A stretch of 64,000 nt of DNA from Streptomyces spiramyceticus. Its GTDB lineage: Bacteria > Actinomycetota > Actinomycetes > Streptomycetales > Streptomycetaceae. Within the stretch, counting starts at the first letter, position 1. Each line of letters opens with the position of its first letter. Positions 25,613 through 33,303 of the stretch are shown piece after piece. Made by a program: the position numbers and the translations under genes. The notes below the pieces were generated by a model. The model was not told the DNA's origin, did not search any database, and was given only the letters and a program-made list of their open reading frames with translations. The stretch covers positions 2,824,001 through 2,888,000 of the forward strand of contig NZ_JARBAX010000001.1 of the NCBI RefSeq assembly GCF_028807635.1. The letters are read 5' to 3'.

Positions 25613-27568
25613 GTGACGCGTAATCAACGGCACCGCCTGCCGCACCTGCCCGCCCTGCCCGGTTGGGGCACGATCCGGGGACGGGTGGCCATCGTGCTCG
25701 CCGTCCCCACCTGCCTGCTGCTCGTCGTGACCGGCCTCGGGGTCGCCGACCGGGCGGCCGACTGGTCGGCCGCCCGGGAGAGCGCCGGGCACGTCGAACT
25801 CGTGCTGAAATCACAGGACTTGGTGCGCGAGCTGCAGCGTGAGCGCGGCCTCACCAACGGCCTGCTCGGCGGCGCCGACGAGTACCGCGACGACGTCGAC
25901 GCCCAGCGCACCCGCACCGACACCGCCCGCAGCGAATTCGACGCCCTGCTCGCGGCGGGCGACGCGGGAGCGGACACCGGCCATGCCGTACGCAAGGCAC
26001 TCACCCCGGTCACGGCACTGACTTCCTTACGCGGTCAGGTCGACGACGGCACGGCCCGGCGTGCCCCGACCCTGACCGCGTACACCAAGGCGATCGAGGC
26101 ACTGATCAGCGCCGCGGCGGCAGAACCGGACCGTGGGGACCGGGCCCTCGCCGATTCGTTGGGCGCCTTGGAGGCTCTCGCCAGGGCCACCGAGGCGGTC
26201 GCCCTGGAGCGCGGCTCCCTCAACGGGGTTTTCGCGGCGGGGCGGTTCAAGGGCCGCGAGTTCCTCGACTTCACCGAGGTGCGGGCGGACCGCCTTGCCT
26301 CCCTGCGCCAGTACGCCGAACTCGCCACCCCCGCCCAGGAATCCGCACTCAGCTCCGCCTTCGACACCCCCGAAGCCCGACGCGCCACCGGCTACGAGAA
26401 GCAGGCCGAGGGCGGCGCCGACGGCTCCGAGCTCACCGTCGCCCCCGCCCAATGGTGGTCGTCGATGACCGCACTGGTCGACAGACTCCACGGCGTACAG
26501 CAACAGACAGGCTCCGACGTACGAAGCCACGCGGACCGGCTCGGCGACGAGGCCACCGCCGAACTGGGCGGATTCATCGGCCTCGGTGTGCTGATCCTCG
26601 CGGTGGCCACCGCACTCGCCCTGCTCTCCGCGCGCTCGATCACCCGGCCGCTCGGTGCGCTCGCCGACGAGGCGGACGCGGTGGCCCGCACCGGACTTCC
26701 GGCAGCCGTCGCCCGGATCCAGGAGGCCGAGGCGGGCGACGAGCTTCTTCCCGAGCCTGCCCGCGAAGTCCCCGACGGCGCACGTGAGTTCATCCAGCTC
26801 GCCGCCGCTCTGCGCAACGTCGAGCACACCGCGATCGGGCTCGCGGCCGAACAGGCAGTCCTGCGCCGCAACAGCTCCGAGTCGCTCGCCAGCCTCGGCC
26901 GCCGCAACCAGGTGCTTCTCTCCCGTCAGCTCGGCCTGATCACCACCCTGGAGAGCCAGGAGGTCGACCCGGACGCCCTCGGTGAGCTCTTCGAACTCGA
27001 CCACCTGGCCACCCGGATGCGCCGCAACGCGGAGTCGCTGCTCGTGCTCGCTGGGGAGGAGTCGCCGCCGCGCACCTGGGCGGGCCTGGTGACGGCGTCC
27101 GAGGTGGTGCAGTCGGCGATCGCCGAGGTCGAGCAGTACCAGCGCGTCGCCGTCGTCGACGTCCAGGACGGCCGGATCCGCGGCCGGGCCGTCGCCGAGC
27201 TCTCCCATCTGCTCGCCGAGCTCATCGAGAACGCCCTGATCTTCTCGCCGCCCTCGCGTCCGGTCGAGGTCTACGGCTGGCGCGACGGCGGCGAGTACTG
27301 CATCGCGGTCGTCGACCGCGGAACCGGCATGAGCACCGAGGACCTGGCCCGCTCCAACGCCCGCCTCGCGGGCCGGGAATCCTTCCTGGTCGCCCCCAGC
27401 CGCTACCTCGGCCACTACGTCGTCGGAACTCTCGCCGCCCGGCTCGGCGCCCAGGTCGAACTGCGCCCGACCCAGGGGCAGGACGGGGCGTGCGGGGTCA
27501 CGGCATACATCGCCCTGCCGAGCAGCCTCGTCGAGGCCCCGGAGATCCAAGCAATGACGACGATCTGA
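25613..27568 (+). CDS. Nitrate/nitrite-sensing-type histidine kinase (conservon CvnA-like)
   Basis: A 651-residue membrane sensor. Helix 1 spans about residues 26-46. A large extracellular helical domain of the NIT type follows ('ELQRERGLTNGLLGGADEYRDD'). Helix 2 spans about 315-337 and a HAMP-like linker is 'RSITRPLGALADEADAV'. The C-terminal HATPase domain has an N-box 'LLAELIENALIFSPP' near 535 and G-box 'VDRGTGMS' near 565. No clear phospho-acceptor His box is seen. In Streptomyces such kinases usually head four-gene conservons with roadblock, DUF742 and Ras-like GTPase genes; none follow here, so this is an orphan. The GTG start at 25613 has no strong ribosome site. Confidence 0.88.
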   Translation: MTRNQRHRLPHLPALPGWGTIRGRVAIVLAVPTCLLLVVTGLGVADRAADWSAARESAGHVELVLKSQDLVRELQRERGLTNGLLGGADEYRDDVDAQRTRTDTARSEFDALLAAGDAGADTGHAVRKALTPVTALTSLRGQVDDGTARRAPTLTAYTKAIEALISAAAAEPDRGDRALADSLGALEALARATEAVALERGSLNGVFAAGRFKGREFLDFTEVRADRLASLRQYAELATPAQESALSSAFDTPEARRATGYEKQAEGGADGSELTVAPAQWWSSMTALVDRLHGVQQQTGSDVRSHADRLGDEATAELGGFIGLGVLILAVATALALLSARSITRPLGALADEADAVARTGLPAAVARIQEAEAGDELLPEPAREVPDGAREFIQLAAALRNVEHTAIGLAAEQAVLRRNSSESLASLGRRNQVLLSRQLGLITTLESQEVDPDALGELFELDHLATRMRRNAESLLVLAGEESPPRTWAGLVTASEVVQSAIAEVEQYQRVAVVDVQDGRIRGRAVAELSHLLAELIENALIFSPPSRPVEVYGWRDGGEYCIAVVDRGTGMSTEDLARSNARLAGRESFLVAPSRYLGHYVVGTLAARLGAQVELRPTQGQDGACGVTAYIALPSSLVEAPEIQAMTTI

Positions 27569-27585
27569 CCGCCCGAAAAAGAGAC

Positions 27586-27617
27586 TACCCCCAGGGGGTA
27601 TGCGGGTTACCTAGACT
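27586..27617 (+). promoter_or_regulatory. CsoR-like operator and leaderless promoter before the HD-domain gene
   Basis: TACCCCCAGGGGGTA (27586-27600) is identical over 15 bases to the core of the operator at 22965-22981. A -10 TAGACT (27612-27617) ends six bases before the ATG, which has no ribosome site, so the message should be leaderless. The operator covers the -35 zone. Confidence 0.7.
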
Positions 27618-27623
27618 CTGCCC

Positions 27624-28280
27624 ATGCCCGACCACCACGCCGCTCACGCCGATCTCCGGACCCGCTGGCACCACACCGTCCTCGCGGCCCGCGACGGCAT
27701 CCCCGAGCCCGACCCGATGCCGTACGCCGAGAATCTCCTCGCCCGCTGGGCCGAGCCGCAGCGGCGGTACCACACCACCGACCACCTGATCGCGGTCCTG
27801 GACCACATCGACACCCTGGTCGCCCACGCCGAAGACCCGGCCGCGGTCCGCCTCGCCGCCTGGTTCCACGACGCGGTCTACCGCCCCGACCGCTCCGAGA
27901 ACGAGGAGCGCAGCGCCGCCCTCGCCGAGCTCGCCCTCCCCGAACTCGGCATCGACGACGCCCGCACCGCCGAAGTCGCCCGCCTGGTCCGCCTCACCGT
28001 CACGCACGCCCCCGAGCCCGGCGACACCAACGGCGAGGTGCTCTGCGACGCGGACCTGGCGATCCTGGCGGCGGGCCCGGAGGCGTACGCCGCCTACGCG
28101 GCATCGGTACGGGAGGAGTACGGCTTCGTACCGGACGAGACGTTTCGCGAGGGCCGGGCGGCGGTCCTGCGCCAGCTCCTCGGCCTCCCGAGGCTGTTCC
28201 GTACGCCGCACGGGCAGGCGGAGTGGGAGGCGCGGGCACGGCAGAACCTGACGACGGAGCTCGATCTGCTACGCGTCTGA
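27624..28280 (+). CDS. HD-domain metal-dependent hydrolase
   Basis: A soluble 218-residue HD-superfamily protein. A His pair in 'RRYHTTDHLIAVLDHI' is followed by the HD motif in 'AAWFHDAVYRPDRS' and a later 'CDADLAIL' Asp, giving the usual H...HD...D metal site. This resembles the small HD proteins annotated as predicted metal-dependent phosphohydrolases; the substrate is probably a nucleotide, but I cannot say which. The ATG at 27624 is probably leaderless, and a CsoR-like operator sits just upstream. Its end overlaps the facing DUF4031 gene by 12 bases. Confidence 0.88.
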   Translation: MPDHHAAHADLRTRWHHTVLAARDGIPEPDPMPYAENLLARWAEPQRRYHTTDHLIAVLDHIDTLVAHAEDPAAVRLAAWFHDAVYRPDRSENEERSAALAELALPELGIDDARTAEVARLVRLTVTHAPEPGDTNGEVLCDADLAILAAGPEAYAAYAASVREEYGFVPDETFREGRAAVLRQLLGLPRLFRTPHGQAEWEARARQNLTTELDLLRV

Positions 28281-28610
28281 GCCATCCCCCACCGGGTCCG
28301 AGCCCACCCGGTCCGAGCCCACCCGGTCCGAGCCCACCCGGTCCAAGCCCACTCGCCCCTTACGCCGCCGCAGCCCCGCCTCCGTAAGCCTCCGCACGAG
28401 CTCCTTCGAGCCCACCTGGACCGCGCCCGCCGCCACCGCATCCGCATACCGCGATTCCGGGATGTCGTAGTGGTCCCGCTCGAACGCCCGCGCCGGCGCC
28501 CCGATCGACGCCGCGAAGGCGTGCAGTTCGTCGTACGACACGTCGCTTACCAGGTGCGACCACATCCGACCGTGTCCCGGCCACGTCGGCGGGTCGATGT
28601 AGAGGGTCAC
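28269..28610 (-). CDS. DUF4031 family protein
   Basis: A 113-residue protein whose first 85 residues match DUF4031 ('YIDPPTWPGHGRMWSHLVSD', then 'ELHAFAASIGAPARAFERDH'). The conserved Asp, Trp and His residues suggest a small enzyme or binding domain of unknown role. The last 25 residues are a repeat, VGSDR four times, encoded by a 15-base tandem repeat, and look disordered. The GTG start shares GTGA with the stop of the upstream gene, so translation is coupled. Confidence 0.82.
   Translation of the reverse strand: MTLYIDPPTWPGHGRMWSHLVSDVSYDELHAFAASIGAPARAFERDHYDIPESRYADAVAAGAVQVGSKELVRRLTEAGLRRRKGRVGLDRVGSDRVGSDRVGSDPVGDGSDA
28296..28351. repeat. 15-base tandem repeat in the DUF4031 gene
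   Basis: Nearly four copies of GTCCGAGCCCACCCG, one with a single change. It keeps the frame and encodes VGSDR repeats. Confidence 0.8.
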
Positions 28611-28966
28611 TGCAGCGCACCCACGCGCGCGACGATCACAGCCGCCTTCGCACACACCCAGTGCGGGTCGGGCCCCAGTTCCGGTTCGACCTCCAGAGCG
28701 TGCGGGTCCGAGTCCACGCAGACCGGGCAGAGCGGCCAGCGCCCGTACCGTTCGAGGAGCGCGTCCTGTACGTCCTGGGCGACCAGCCCGACGACGTACT
28801 CCACACCCTCGGGCCACTGTTCAACCCACCAACGGCGGTGCGCGACCGCGTCCTCGACCAGCGACACGACGTCCGCCACGGCCACCTCGCGGGCCGTCAG
28901 GTCGGCCATGACGAGCGCGCGGGCCGCGTGCAAGGCCTGTTCCAGGGCAGAGGTCGTGGGGTCCAT
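28607..28966 (-). CDS. Hypothetical protein with CPVC motif
   Basis: A 119-residue soluble protein. A helical N-terminal half ('ALHAARALVMADLTAREVAV') is followed by Trp/Glu-rich helices and a 'WPLCPVCVDSDPHALEVEP' segment, then 'HWVCAKAAV'. The three Cys and nearby His could hold zinc. No family is recognised. It is the first gene of a two-gene operon with the DUF4031 gene, overlapping it by four bases. Confidence 0.78.
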   Translation of the reverse strand: MDPTTSALEQALHAARALVMADLTAREVAVADVVSLVEDAVAHRRWWVEQWPEGVEYVVGLVAQDVQDALLERYGRWPLCPVCVDSDPHALEVEPELGPDPHWVCAKAAVIVARVGALQ

Positions 28967-29007
28967 GAAGCCATTGTCACTCGGCGGCCGGGAGGCCAGG
29001 AGAAGGG

Positions 29008-29040
29008 TTGACGCTCAAGGGTCCTGAAAATATCTTTCAG
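29008..29040 (+). promoter_or_regulatory. rpiR promoter with palindromic operator
   Basis: A -35 TTGACG (29008-29013) and a -10 TATCTT (29031-29036) are 17 bases apart. The GTG at 29043 begins six bases after the -10, so the message is likely leaderless. CTGAAAATATCTTTCAG (29024-29040) is an inverted repeat over the -10, a good place for autorepression by the RpiR protein. Confidence 0.7.
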
Positions 29041-29042
29041 TA

Positions 29043-30002
29043 GTGACCAATGAAGTGAAGGAAATTTTTAGCGCCGGTTCCGGCGGTAATGCCGGCGCCG
29101 GCGGTGCGGGCAGCGCCCCGCCCGCCCCCGCCGCCCTCGCAGCCAAGGTACGGACCCTCGCCCCGTCCATGACCCGATCCATGCAGCGCGTCGCCGAAGC
29201 CGTCGCCGCCGACCCCGCCGGCTGCGCCGCCCTCACGGTCACCGGTCTCGCCGAACTCACCGGCACCAGCGAGGCCACCGTCGTCCGCACCGCCCGCCTC
29301 CTCGGCTACCCCGGCTACCGCGACCTGCGCCTCGCGCTCGCCGGGCTCGCCGCCCAGCAGCAGTCGGGCCGGGCCCCCGCCGTGACCGCGGACATCGCGG
29401 TCGACGACCCGATAGCGGACGTCGTCACGAAGCTCGCGTACGACGAACAGCAGACCCTCGCCGACACCGCCGCCGGGCTCGACACCGTGCAGCTGGGCGC
29501 GGCCGTCACCGCGCTCGCGACCGCCCGCCGTATCGACATCTACGGCGTCGGCGCCTCCTCCCTCGTCGGCATGGACCTCGCCCAGAAGCTGCTGCGCATC
29601 GGCCTGATCGCGCACGCGCACACCGACCCGCACCTCGCCGTCACCAACGCCGTGCAGCTGCGCTCCGGCGACGTCGCCATCGCGATCACGCACTCCGGCT
29701 CGACGGGCGACGTGATCGAGCCGCTGCGGGTCGCGTTCGACCACGGGGCGACGACGGTCGCGATCACGGGCCGCCCGGACGGTGCTGTGTCGCAGTACGC
29801 GGACCACATCCTCACCACTTCGACGGCCCGCGAGAGCGAACTGCGCCCGGCCGCGATGTCGTCCCGTACCAGTCAACTGCTCGTCGTGGACTGCCTGTTC
29901 ATAGGCGTCATGCAGCGTACGTACGAGACGGCGGCCCCCGCGCTGGCCGCCTCGTACGAGGCACTCGCGCACCGCCACAGCCCCCGCAGCAGCAACCGCT
30001 GA
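29043..30002 (+). CDS. RpiR family transcriptional regulator with SIS domain
   Basis: A 319-residue regulator. After a Gly/Ala-rich start, residues 35-110 form the RpiR helix-turn-helix ('LTVTGLAELTGTSEATVVRT'). Residues 150-290 form a sugar-isomerase (SIS) domain with 'YGVGASSLVGMDLAQKL' and the phosphosugar loop 'THSGSTGDV'. It should bind an amino-sugar phosphate such as MurNAc-6-phosphate or GlcNAc-6-phosphate and control the adjacent murQ, as MurR does in enterobacteria. The GTG at 29043 fits a leaderless message. murQ follows by 45 bases on the same strand. Confidence 0.92.
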   Translation: MTNEVKEIFSAGSGGNAGAGGAGSAPPAPAALAAKVRTLAPSMTRSMQRVAEAVAADPAGCAALTVTGLAELTGTSEATVVRTARLLGYPGYRDLRLALAGLAAQQQSGRAPAVTADIAVDDPIADVVTKLAYDEQQTLADTAAGLDTVQLGAAVTALATARRIDIYGVGASSLVGMDLAQKLLRIGLIAHAHTDPHLAVTNAVQLRSGDVAIAITHSGSTGDVIEPLRVAFDHGATTVAITGRPDGAVSQYADHILTTSTARESELRPAAMSSRTSQLLVVDCLFIGVMQRTYETAAPALAASYEALAHRHSPRSSNR

Positions 30003-30047
30003 CGTGCCCTGACCTGGCCTGACCAGCACCCGAAAGAGCCGCTCCTC

Positions 30048-31001
30048 ATGACCTCCACCTCTTCCCCTTCCTCCGCCTCCTCCACGTACTCCGAACTGCG
30101 CGCGGAGCTCGCCACGCTCACCACCGAAGCGTTCCGTCCCGAACTCGCCGACATCGACCAGCAGCCGACGCTCGACATCGCCCGCGTCATGAACGGCGAG
30201 GACCGCACCGTCCCCGAAGCCGTCGCCGCACAGCTCCCGCGCATCGCCGCCGCGATCGACGCCACGGCCGGGCGCATGGCCCGCGGAGGCCGCCTGATCT
30301 ACGCGGGCGCGGGTACGGCGGGCCGCCTGGGCGTACTGGACGCGAGCGAGTGCCCGCCCACCTTCAACACCGACCCCTCCGAGGTCGTGGGCCTGATCGC
30401 GGGCGGCCCTTCCGCAATGGTCGAGGCCGTCGAAGGCGCGGAGGACAGCAAGGAACTGGCGGCGGCGGACCTGAACGCGCTGACTCTCACCGCGAACGAC
30501 ACGGTCGTCGGCATCTCGGCCTCGGGCCGCACCCCGTACGCGATCGGCGCGGTAGAACACGCCCGCAGCCTCGGAGCCCTGACCATCGGCCTGTCCTGCA
30601 ACGCGGACAGCGCGCTGGGCGCCGCCGCCGAGCACGGCATCGAAGTCGTCGTAGGCCCGGAGCTCCTCACCGGCTCCACCCGCCTCAAGGCGGGCACGGC
30701 CCAGAAGCTCGTACTCAACATGATCTCGACGATCACGATGATCCGCCTCGGCAAGACGTACGGAAACCTGATGGTCGACGTACGGGCCTCCAACGAGAAG
30801 CTGCGCGCCCGCTCACGCCGCATCGTCGCGCTCGCGACGGGCGCATCGGACGAGGACATCGAGGCCGCGCTGACCGCGACGGACGACGAGGTGAAGCCCG
30901 CGATCCTCACGATCCTCGCGGGAGTCGACGGCGGGACGGCCGAGCGGCTCCTGACGGAGTCGGGGGGCCACCTCCGCGCCGCGCTCCAAGCCACCGAGTG
31001 A
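30048..31001 (+). CDS. murQ: N-acetylmuramic acid 6-phosphate etherase
   Basis: MurQ splits the lactyl ether of MurNAc-6-phosphate to give GlcNAc-6-phosphate and D-lactate in peptidoglycan recycling. The 317 residues contain the SIS fold, with 'IYAGAGTAGRLGVLDASECPPTF' near residue 85, 'GISASGRTPYAIGA' near 160, and 'GSTRLKAGTAQKLVLNMIST' near 215. These hold the active-site Glu and phosphate contacts. A Ser-rich start of about 20 residues precedes the domain. Its product would enter the NagA step encoded at 47960. Confidence 0.96.
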   Translation: MTSTSSPSSASSTYSELRAELATLTTEAFRPELADIDQQPTLDIARVMNGEDRTVPEAVAAQLPRIAAAIDATAGRMARGGRLIYAGAGTAGRLGVLDASECPPTFNTDPSEVVGLIAGGPSAMVEAVEGAEDSKELAAADLNALTLTANDTVVGISASGRTPYAIGAVEHARSLGALTIGLSCNADSALGAAAEHGIEVVVGPELLTGSTRLKAGTAQKLVLNMISTITMIRLGKTYGNLMVDVRASNEKLRARSRRIVALATGASDEDIEAALTATDDEVKPAILTILAGVDGGTAERLLTESGGHLRAALQATE

Positions 31002-31078
31002 CCCCCCACGCCGCACCTCCCCCACACAGCAAGCGACCCGCCTCGGGCTGGGCCCAGGCCTCTGACAGCGACCGGAAG

Positions 31079-31639
31079 TCAGTCCGACGCAGCCGTACGC
31101 AAGAACCGCACCAGGTCATCCACGCTGTACCCGAGCGCCGGCCCCCGCTCGGCGGCCATCAGCAGCAATTGCCCCACGATCTCCGCGCCCCAGCCGTCCG
31201 TACCGTCCGAGGACCACTCCCACAGCTTCTCAATGCCGAGATCGGTCATGAGCAGCCCATGCTCAGCACGGATCTCGGCACAGAGCACGGCGACCGCATC
31301 GAGCAGCGTGGCCCCCGGCCGCTCGCAGCGCAGTCCGAAGTACCCACCAAAGTCCCTGACTTCACACCCCTCGGGCGGTCGAGCCTTGAGCGCGTCATAC
31401 CGAGGATCGTCGAACTTCGGGTAGTCCACGACCGGACAGTGGAGCAGGTTGAACCTCTGCCACCCCGGCGGCAGCGGCGGCGGAGGCCGATACGCGGTCA
31501 TCCCGAAGGCCTCCGTCACGAGCGCGCTCGCCTCGTCCGACGTGTTGGCCGTCATCGTGACGGTTCTGCTCCCGTCGTCACCAACGGCGGCCCACTGCCC
31601 GGTGCTCTCATCTCGACTGCATTGAATCGAAAGTCCCAT
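31079..31639 (-). CDS. Hypothetical protein
   Basis: A 186-residue acidic soluble protein. Visible features are a Pro-rich loop ('YRPPPPLPPGWQRF' near residue 50) and a helical C-terminal half with 'LLDAVAVLCAEIRAEHGLLMTDLG' and 'YSVDDLVRFLRTAA'. No family is recognised. The ATG at 31639 has a GGGAGC run upstream. It converges on murQ, with 77 bases between. Confidence 0.75.
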   Translation of the reverse strand: MGLSIQCSRDESTGQWAAVGDDGSRTVTMTANTSDEASALVTEAFGMTAYRPPPPLPPGWQRFNLLHCPVVDYPKFDDPRYDALKARPPEGCEVRDFGGYFGLRCERPGATLLDAVAVLCAEIRAEHGLLMTDLGIEKLWEWSSDGTDGWGAEIVGQLLLMAAERGPALGYSVDDLVRFLRTAASD

Positions 31640-31678
31640 ACCGTTACGCTCCCACCCGCCACTGACAACGCCCCCACC

Positions 31679-31882
31679 TCACGGCAGCCGCCCCTCACTG
31701 TTGATCGCCCGAACCCGCGCCCGCAGCACCTCCCCCGGCGGCGCCGGCGCCATCGCCTCCGGCGGGCAGTCCCACTCCCGCCCGCCGCCCGGCGGCCTCA
31801 GCTGTACGTACGGCCCCTCCCGCCCCATGACCTGCCCGACGCGTCCGGTGCGGGAGTCGATCACGTACCTTCCGGCGCTCAT
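31679..31882 (-). CDS. Small hypothetical protein beside the XRE/DUF397 module
   Basis: A 67-residue basic protein with beta-rich spacing ('RYVIDSRTGRVGQVMGREG', 'YVQLRPPGGGREWDCPPEAM'). Proteins of this type are common in Streptomyces next to XRE/DUF397 pairs. Its ATG overlaps the stop of the gene before it by four bases (ATGA), so the two are translated together. Function unknown. Confidence 0.78.
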   Translation of the reverse strand: MSAGRYVIDSRTGRVGQVMGREGPYVQLRPPGGGREWDCPPEAMAPAPPGEVLRARVRAINSEGRLP

Positions 31883-32088
31883 CGCCGCACCTCATGCAGT
31901 ACGGCGACGAGCCGCAGCGCGGTGTCCAGGTTGCAGCGGCCGAGATCGACCAGGGGGTACGGCTCGTTGCCCGCGCTCGACACCGGGTCGACGCGCAGGG
32001 AGGGCAGGGCCACCCCCGCCGCACCCAGCTCGGTCCGGAGCTGCCCCACGGCGTCTTCCACGGCCCGTAGGCGCTCATTCGCCGTCAT
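31879..32088 (-). CDS. Small hypothetical protein, coiled-coil-like
   Basis: A 69-residue helical protein ('ERLRAVEDAVGQLRTELGAAG', then 'NLDTALRLVAVLHEVRR'). I chose the ATG at 32088, with AGGA six bases upstream, over a TTG at 32103. It forms a coupled pair with the next gene and diverges from the XRE regulator across 119 bases, within which ACACAGCGTGT (about 32131-32141) is a short palindrome that could bind that regulator. Confidence 0.72.
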   Translation of the reverse strand: MTANERLRAVEDAVGQLRTELGAAGVALPSLRVDPVSSAGNEPYPLVDLGRCNLDTALRLVAVLHEVRR

Positions 32089-32207
32089 CGCCATCCTTGC
32101 CAACCTCCACGCTGAGTGTCCGCATTACGTACACAGCGTGTCCGGTGCACGGCTAGCCTGAGAAGAACGACGGCCCAACAACCCCACCTGTACAACAGGG
32201 AGTTGCC

Positions 32208-33047
32208 ATGCCCGGACCAAAGGACCTCGACCCCTCCTCCTCCCCTCGCGCCCTCCTCGGAGCCGAACTGCGCCACGCGCGCGAGAAGTCCGGCCTTACG
32301 CAGGCGGAGCTCGGCGAGCCGCTGTTCGTGAGCGGCTCGTTCATCGGCCAACTGGAGTCGGGGACACGGCGGATGATGCCGGAGTACGCGGTGAAGATAG
32401 ACGAGATCCTCGGGACGGGCGGCTTCTTCGAGCGGAACTGCAAGGCGTCCACGAAGTCCAAGTACCCGGACCACTTCGCGGAAGCGGCGGAGGCGGAAGC
32501 GATCGCGACGGCCATCAAGGAGTACGGGCCGCTGCTGATCCCGGGTCTGTTGCAGACGGAGCCGTACGCCAGAGCCATCTTCCGCGCGTACCAGCCGACC
32601 GCGACGGAGGAGGTCATCGACGAGCTGGTGGCAGCGAGGCTGGAGCGGGCGCGACTCCTCGACGATCCAACAAAGCCGCTGTTGTGGACGGTGCTGGACG
32701 AGGCGGTGCTGCGCCGCATGGTCGGCGAGCCCGTGGAGATGGCGGAGGCGCTGCGCCATGTGACGGCGATGATCCGCCGCCACCGGGTCATCGTGCAGGT
32801 GCTGCCGTTCGGGGCGGGCGCCCACGCGGCCCTCAACGGCTCTCTCAAGCTGATGGCTTTCGAGGACGCTCCCCCGCTCGCCTACCTCCAAGGCCTGGGC
32901 ACAGGGCAGTTGCAGGACGATCCGGCAACTGTCGCCCGCCACGAACTCACGTACGATTTAGTCAGGGCCATGGCACTGTCACCCAAGGAATCCCTGGCCC
33001 TGATCGAATCAGTGGCGGAGGATTACGCGCATGAAGATCAGCCCTGA
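32208..33047 (+). CDS. XRE family regulator with DUF5753 domain
   Basis: A 279-residue regulator. Residues 15-70 are an XRE/Cro helix-turn-helix ('LRHAREKSGLTQAELGEPLF', 'VSGSFIGQLESGTRRM'). From about residue 100 the DUF5753 domain follows ('YGPLLIPGLLQTEPYARAIF', 'RRHRVIVQVLPFGAGAHAAL'). Such proteins pair with small DUF397 partners in Streptomyces development and antibiotic control (the WhiJ/BldB-type modules); the specific target here is unknown. Its 3' end overlaps the DUF397 gene by 17 bases. Confidence 0.93.
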   Translation: MPGPKDLDPSSSPRALLGAELRHAREKSGLTQAELGEPLFVSGSFIGQLESGTRRMMPEYAVKIDEILGTGGFFERNCKASTKSKYPDHFAEAAEAEAIATAIKEYGPLLIPGLLQTEPYARAIFRAYQPTATEEVIDELVAARLERARLLDDPTKPLLWTVLDEAVLRRMVGEPVEMAEALRHVTAMIRRHRVIVQVLPFGAGAHAALNGSLKLMAFEDAPPLAYLQGLGTGQLQDDPATVARHELTYDLVRAMALSPKESLALIESVAEDYAHEDQP

Positions 33048-33237
33048 GTACGACCTGAGCGCGGCGACCTGGCACAAGTCCAGCTACAGCGGCGGCGACG
33101 GCGGCGACTGCCTCGAAGTCGCCGCCGGTCACCCCGAGATCGTCCCCGTTCGTGACTCCAAGAACCCCGGCGGCCCGAAGCTCGTGTTCCGGGCCGACGC
33201 CTGGGCCGCATTCGTCACGGGCCTCAAGCGGCACTAG
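33031..33237 (+). CDS. DUF397 domain protein
   Basis: A 68-residue partner protein. The DUF397 signature is clear: 'WHKSSYSGGDGGDCLEVA', 'VPVRDSKNPGGPKLVF', 'AWAAFVTGLK'. DUF397 proteins work with XRE/DUF5753 regulators, probably by modulating their DNA binding in an antitoxin-like way. The start overlaps the regulator gene, which suggests matched production. Confidence 0.95.
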   Translation: MKISPEYDLSAATWHKSSYSGGDGGDCLEVAAGHPEIVPVRDSKNPGGPKLVFRADAWAAFVTGLKRH

Positions 33238-33251
33238 CAAACAGCAGCGCC

Positions 33252-33290
33252 CGCCTGCCCTCCACCCCGCACTGGGGTGGAGGGCAGGCG
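33252..33290. terminator. Bidirectional hairpin terminator
   Basis: Perfect 17-base arms (33252-33268 and 33274-33290) around a five-base loop GCACT, between the convergent DUF397 and protease genes. Confidence 0.85.
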
Positions 33291-33303
33291 CCGTGGTGTG
33301 GTG

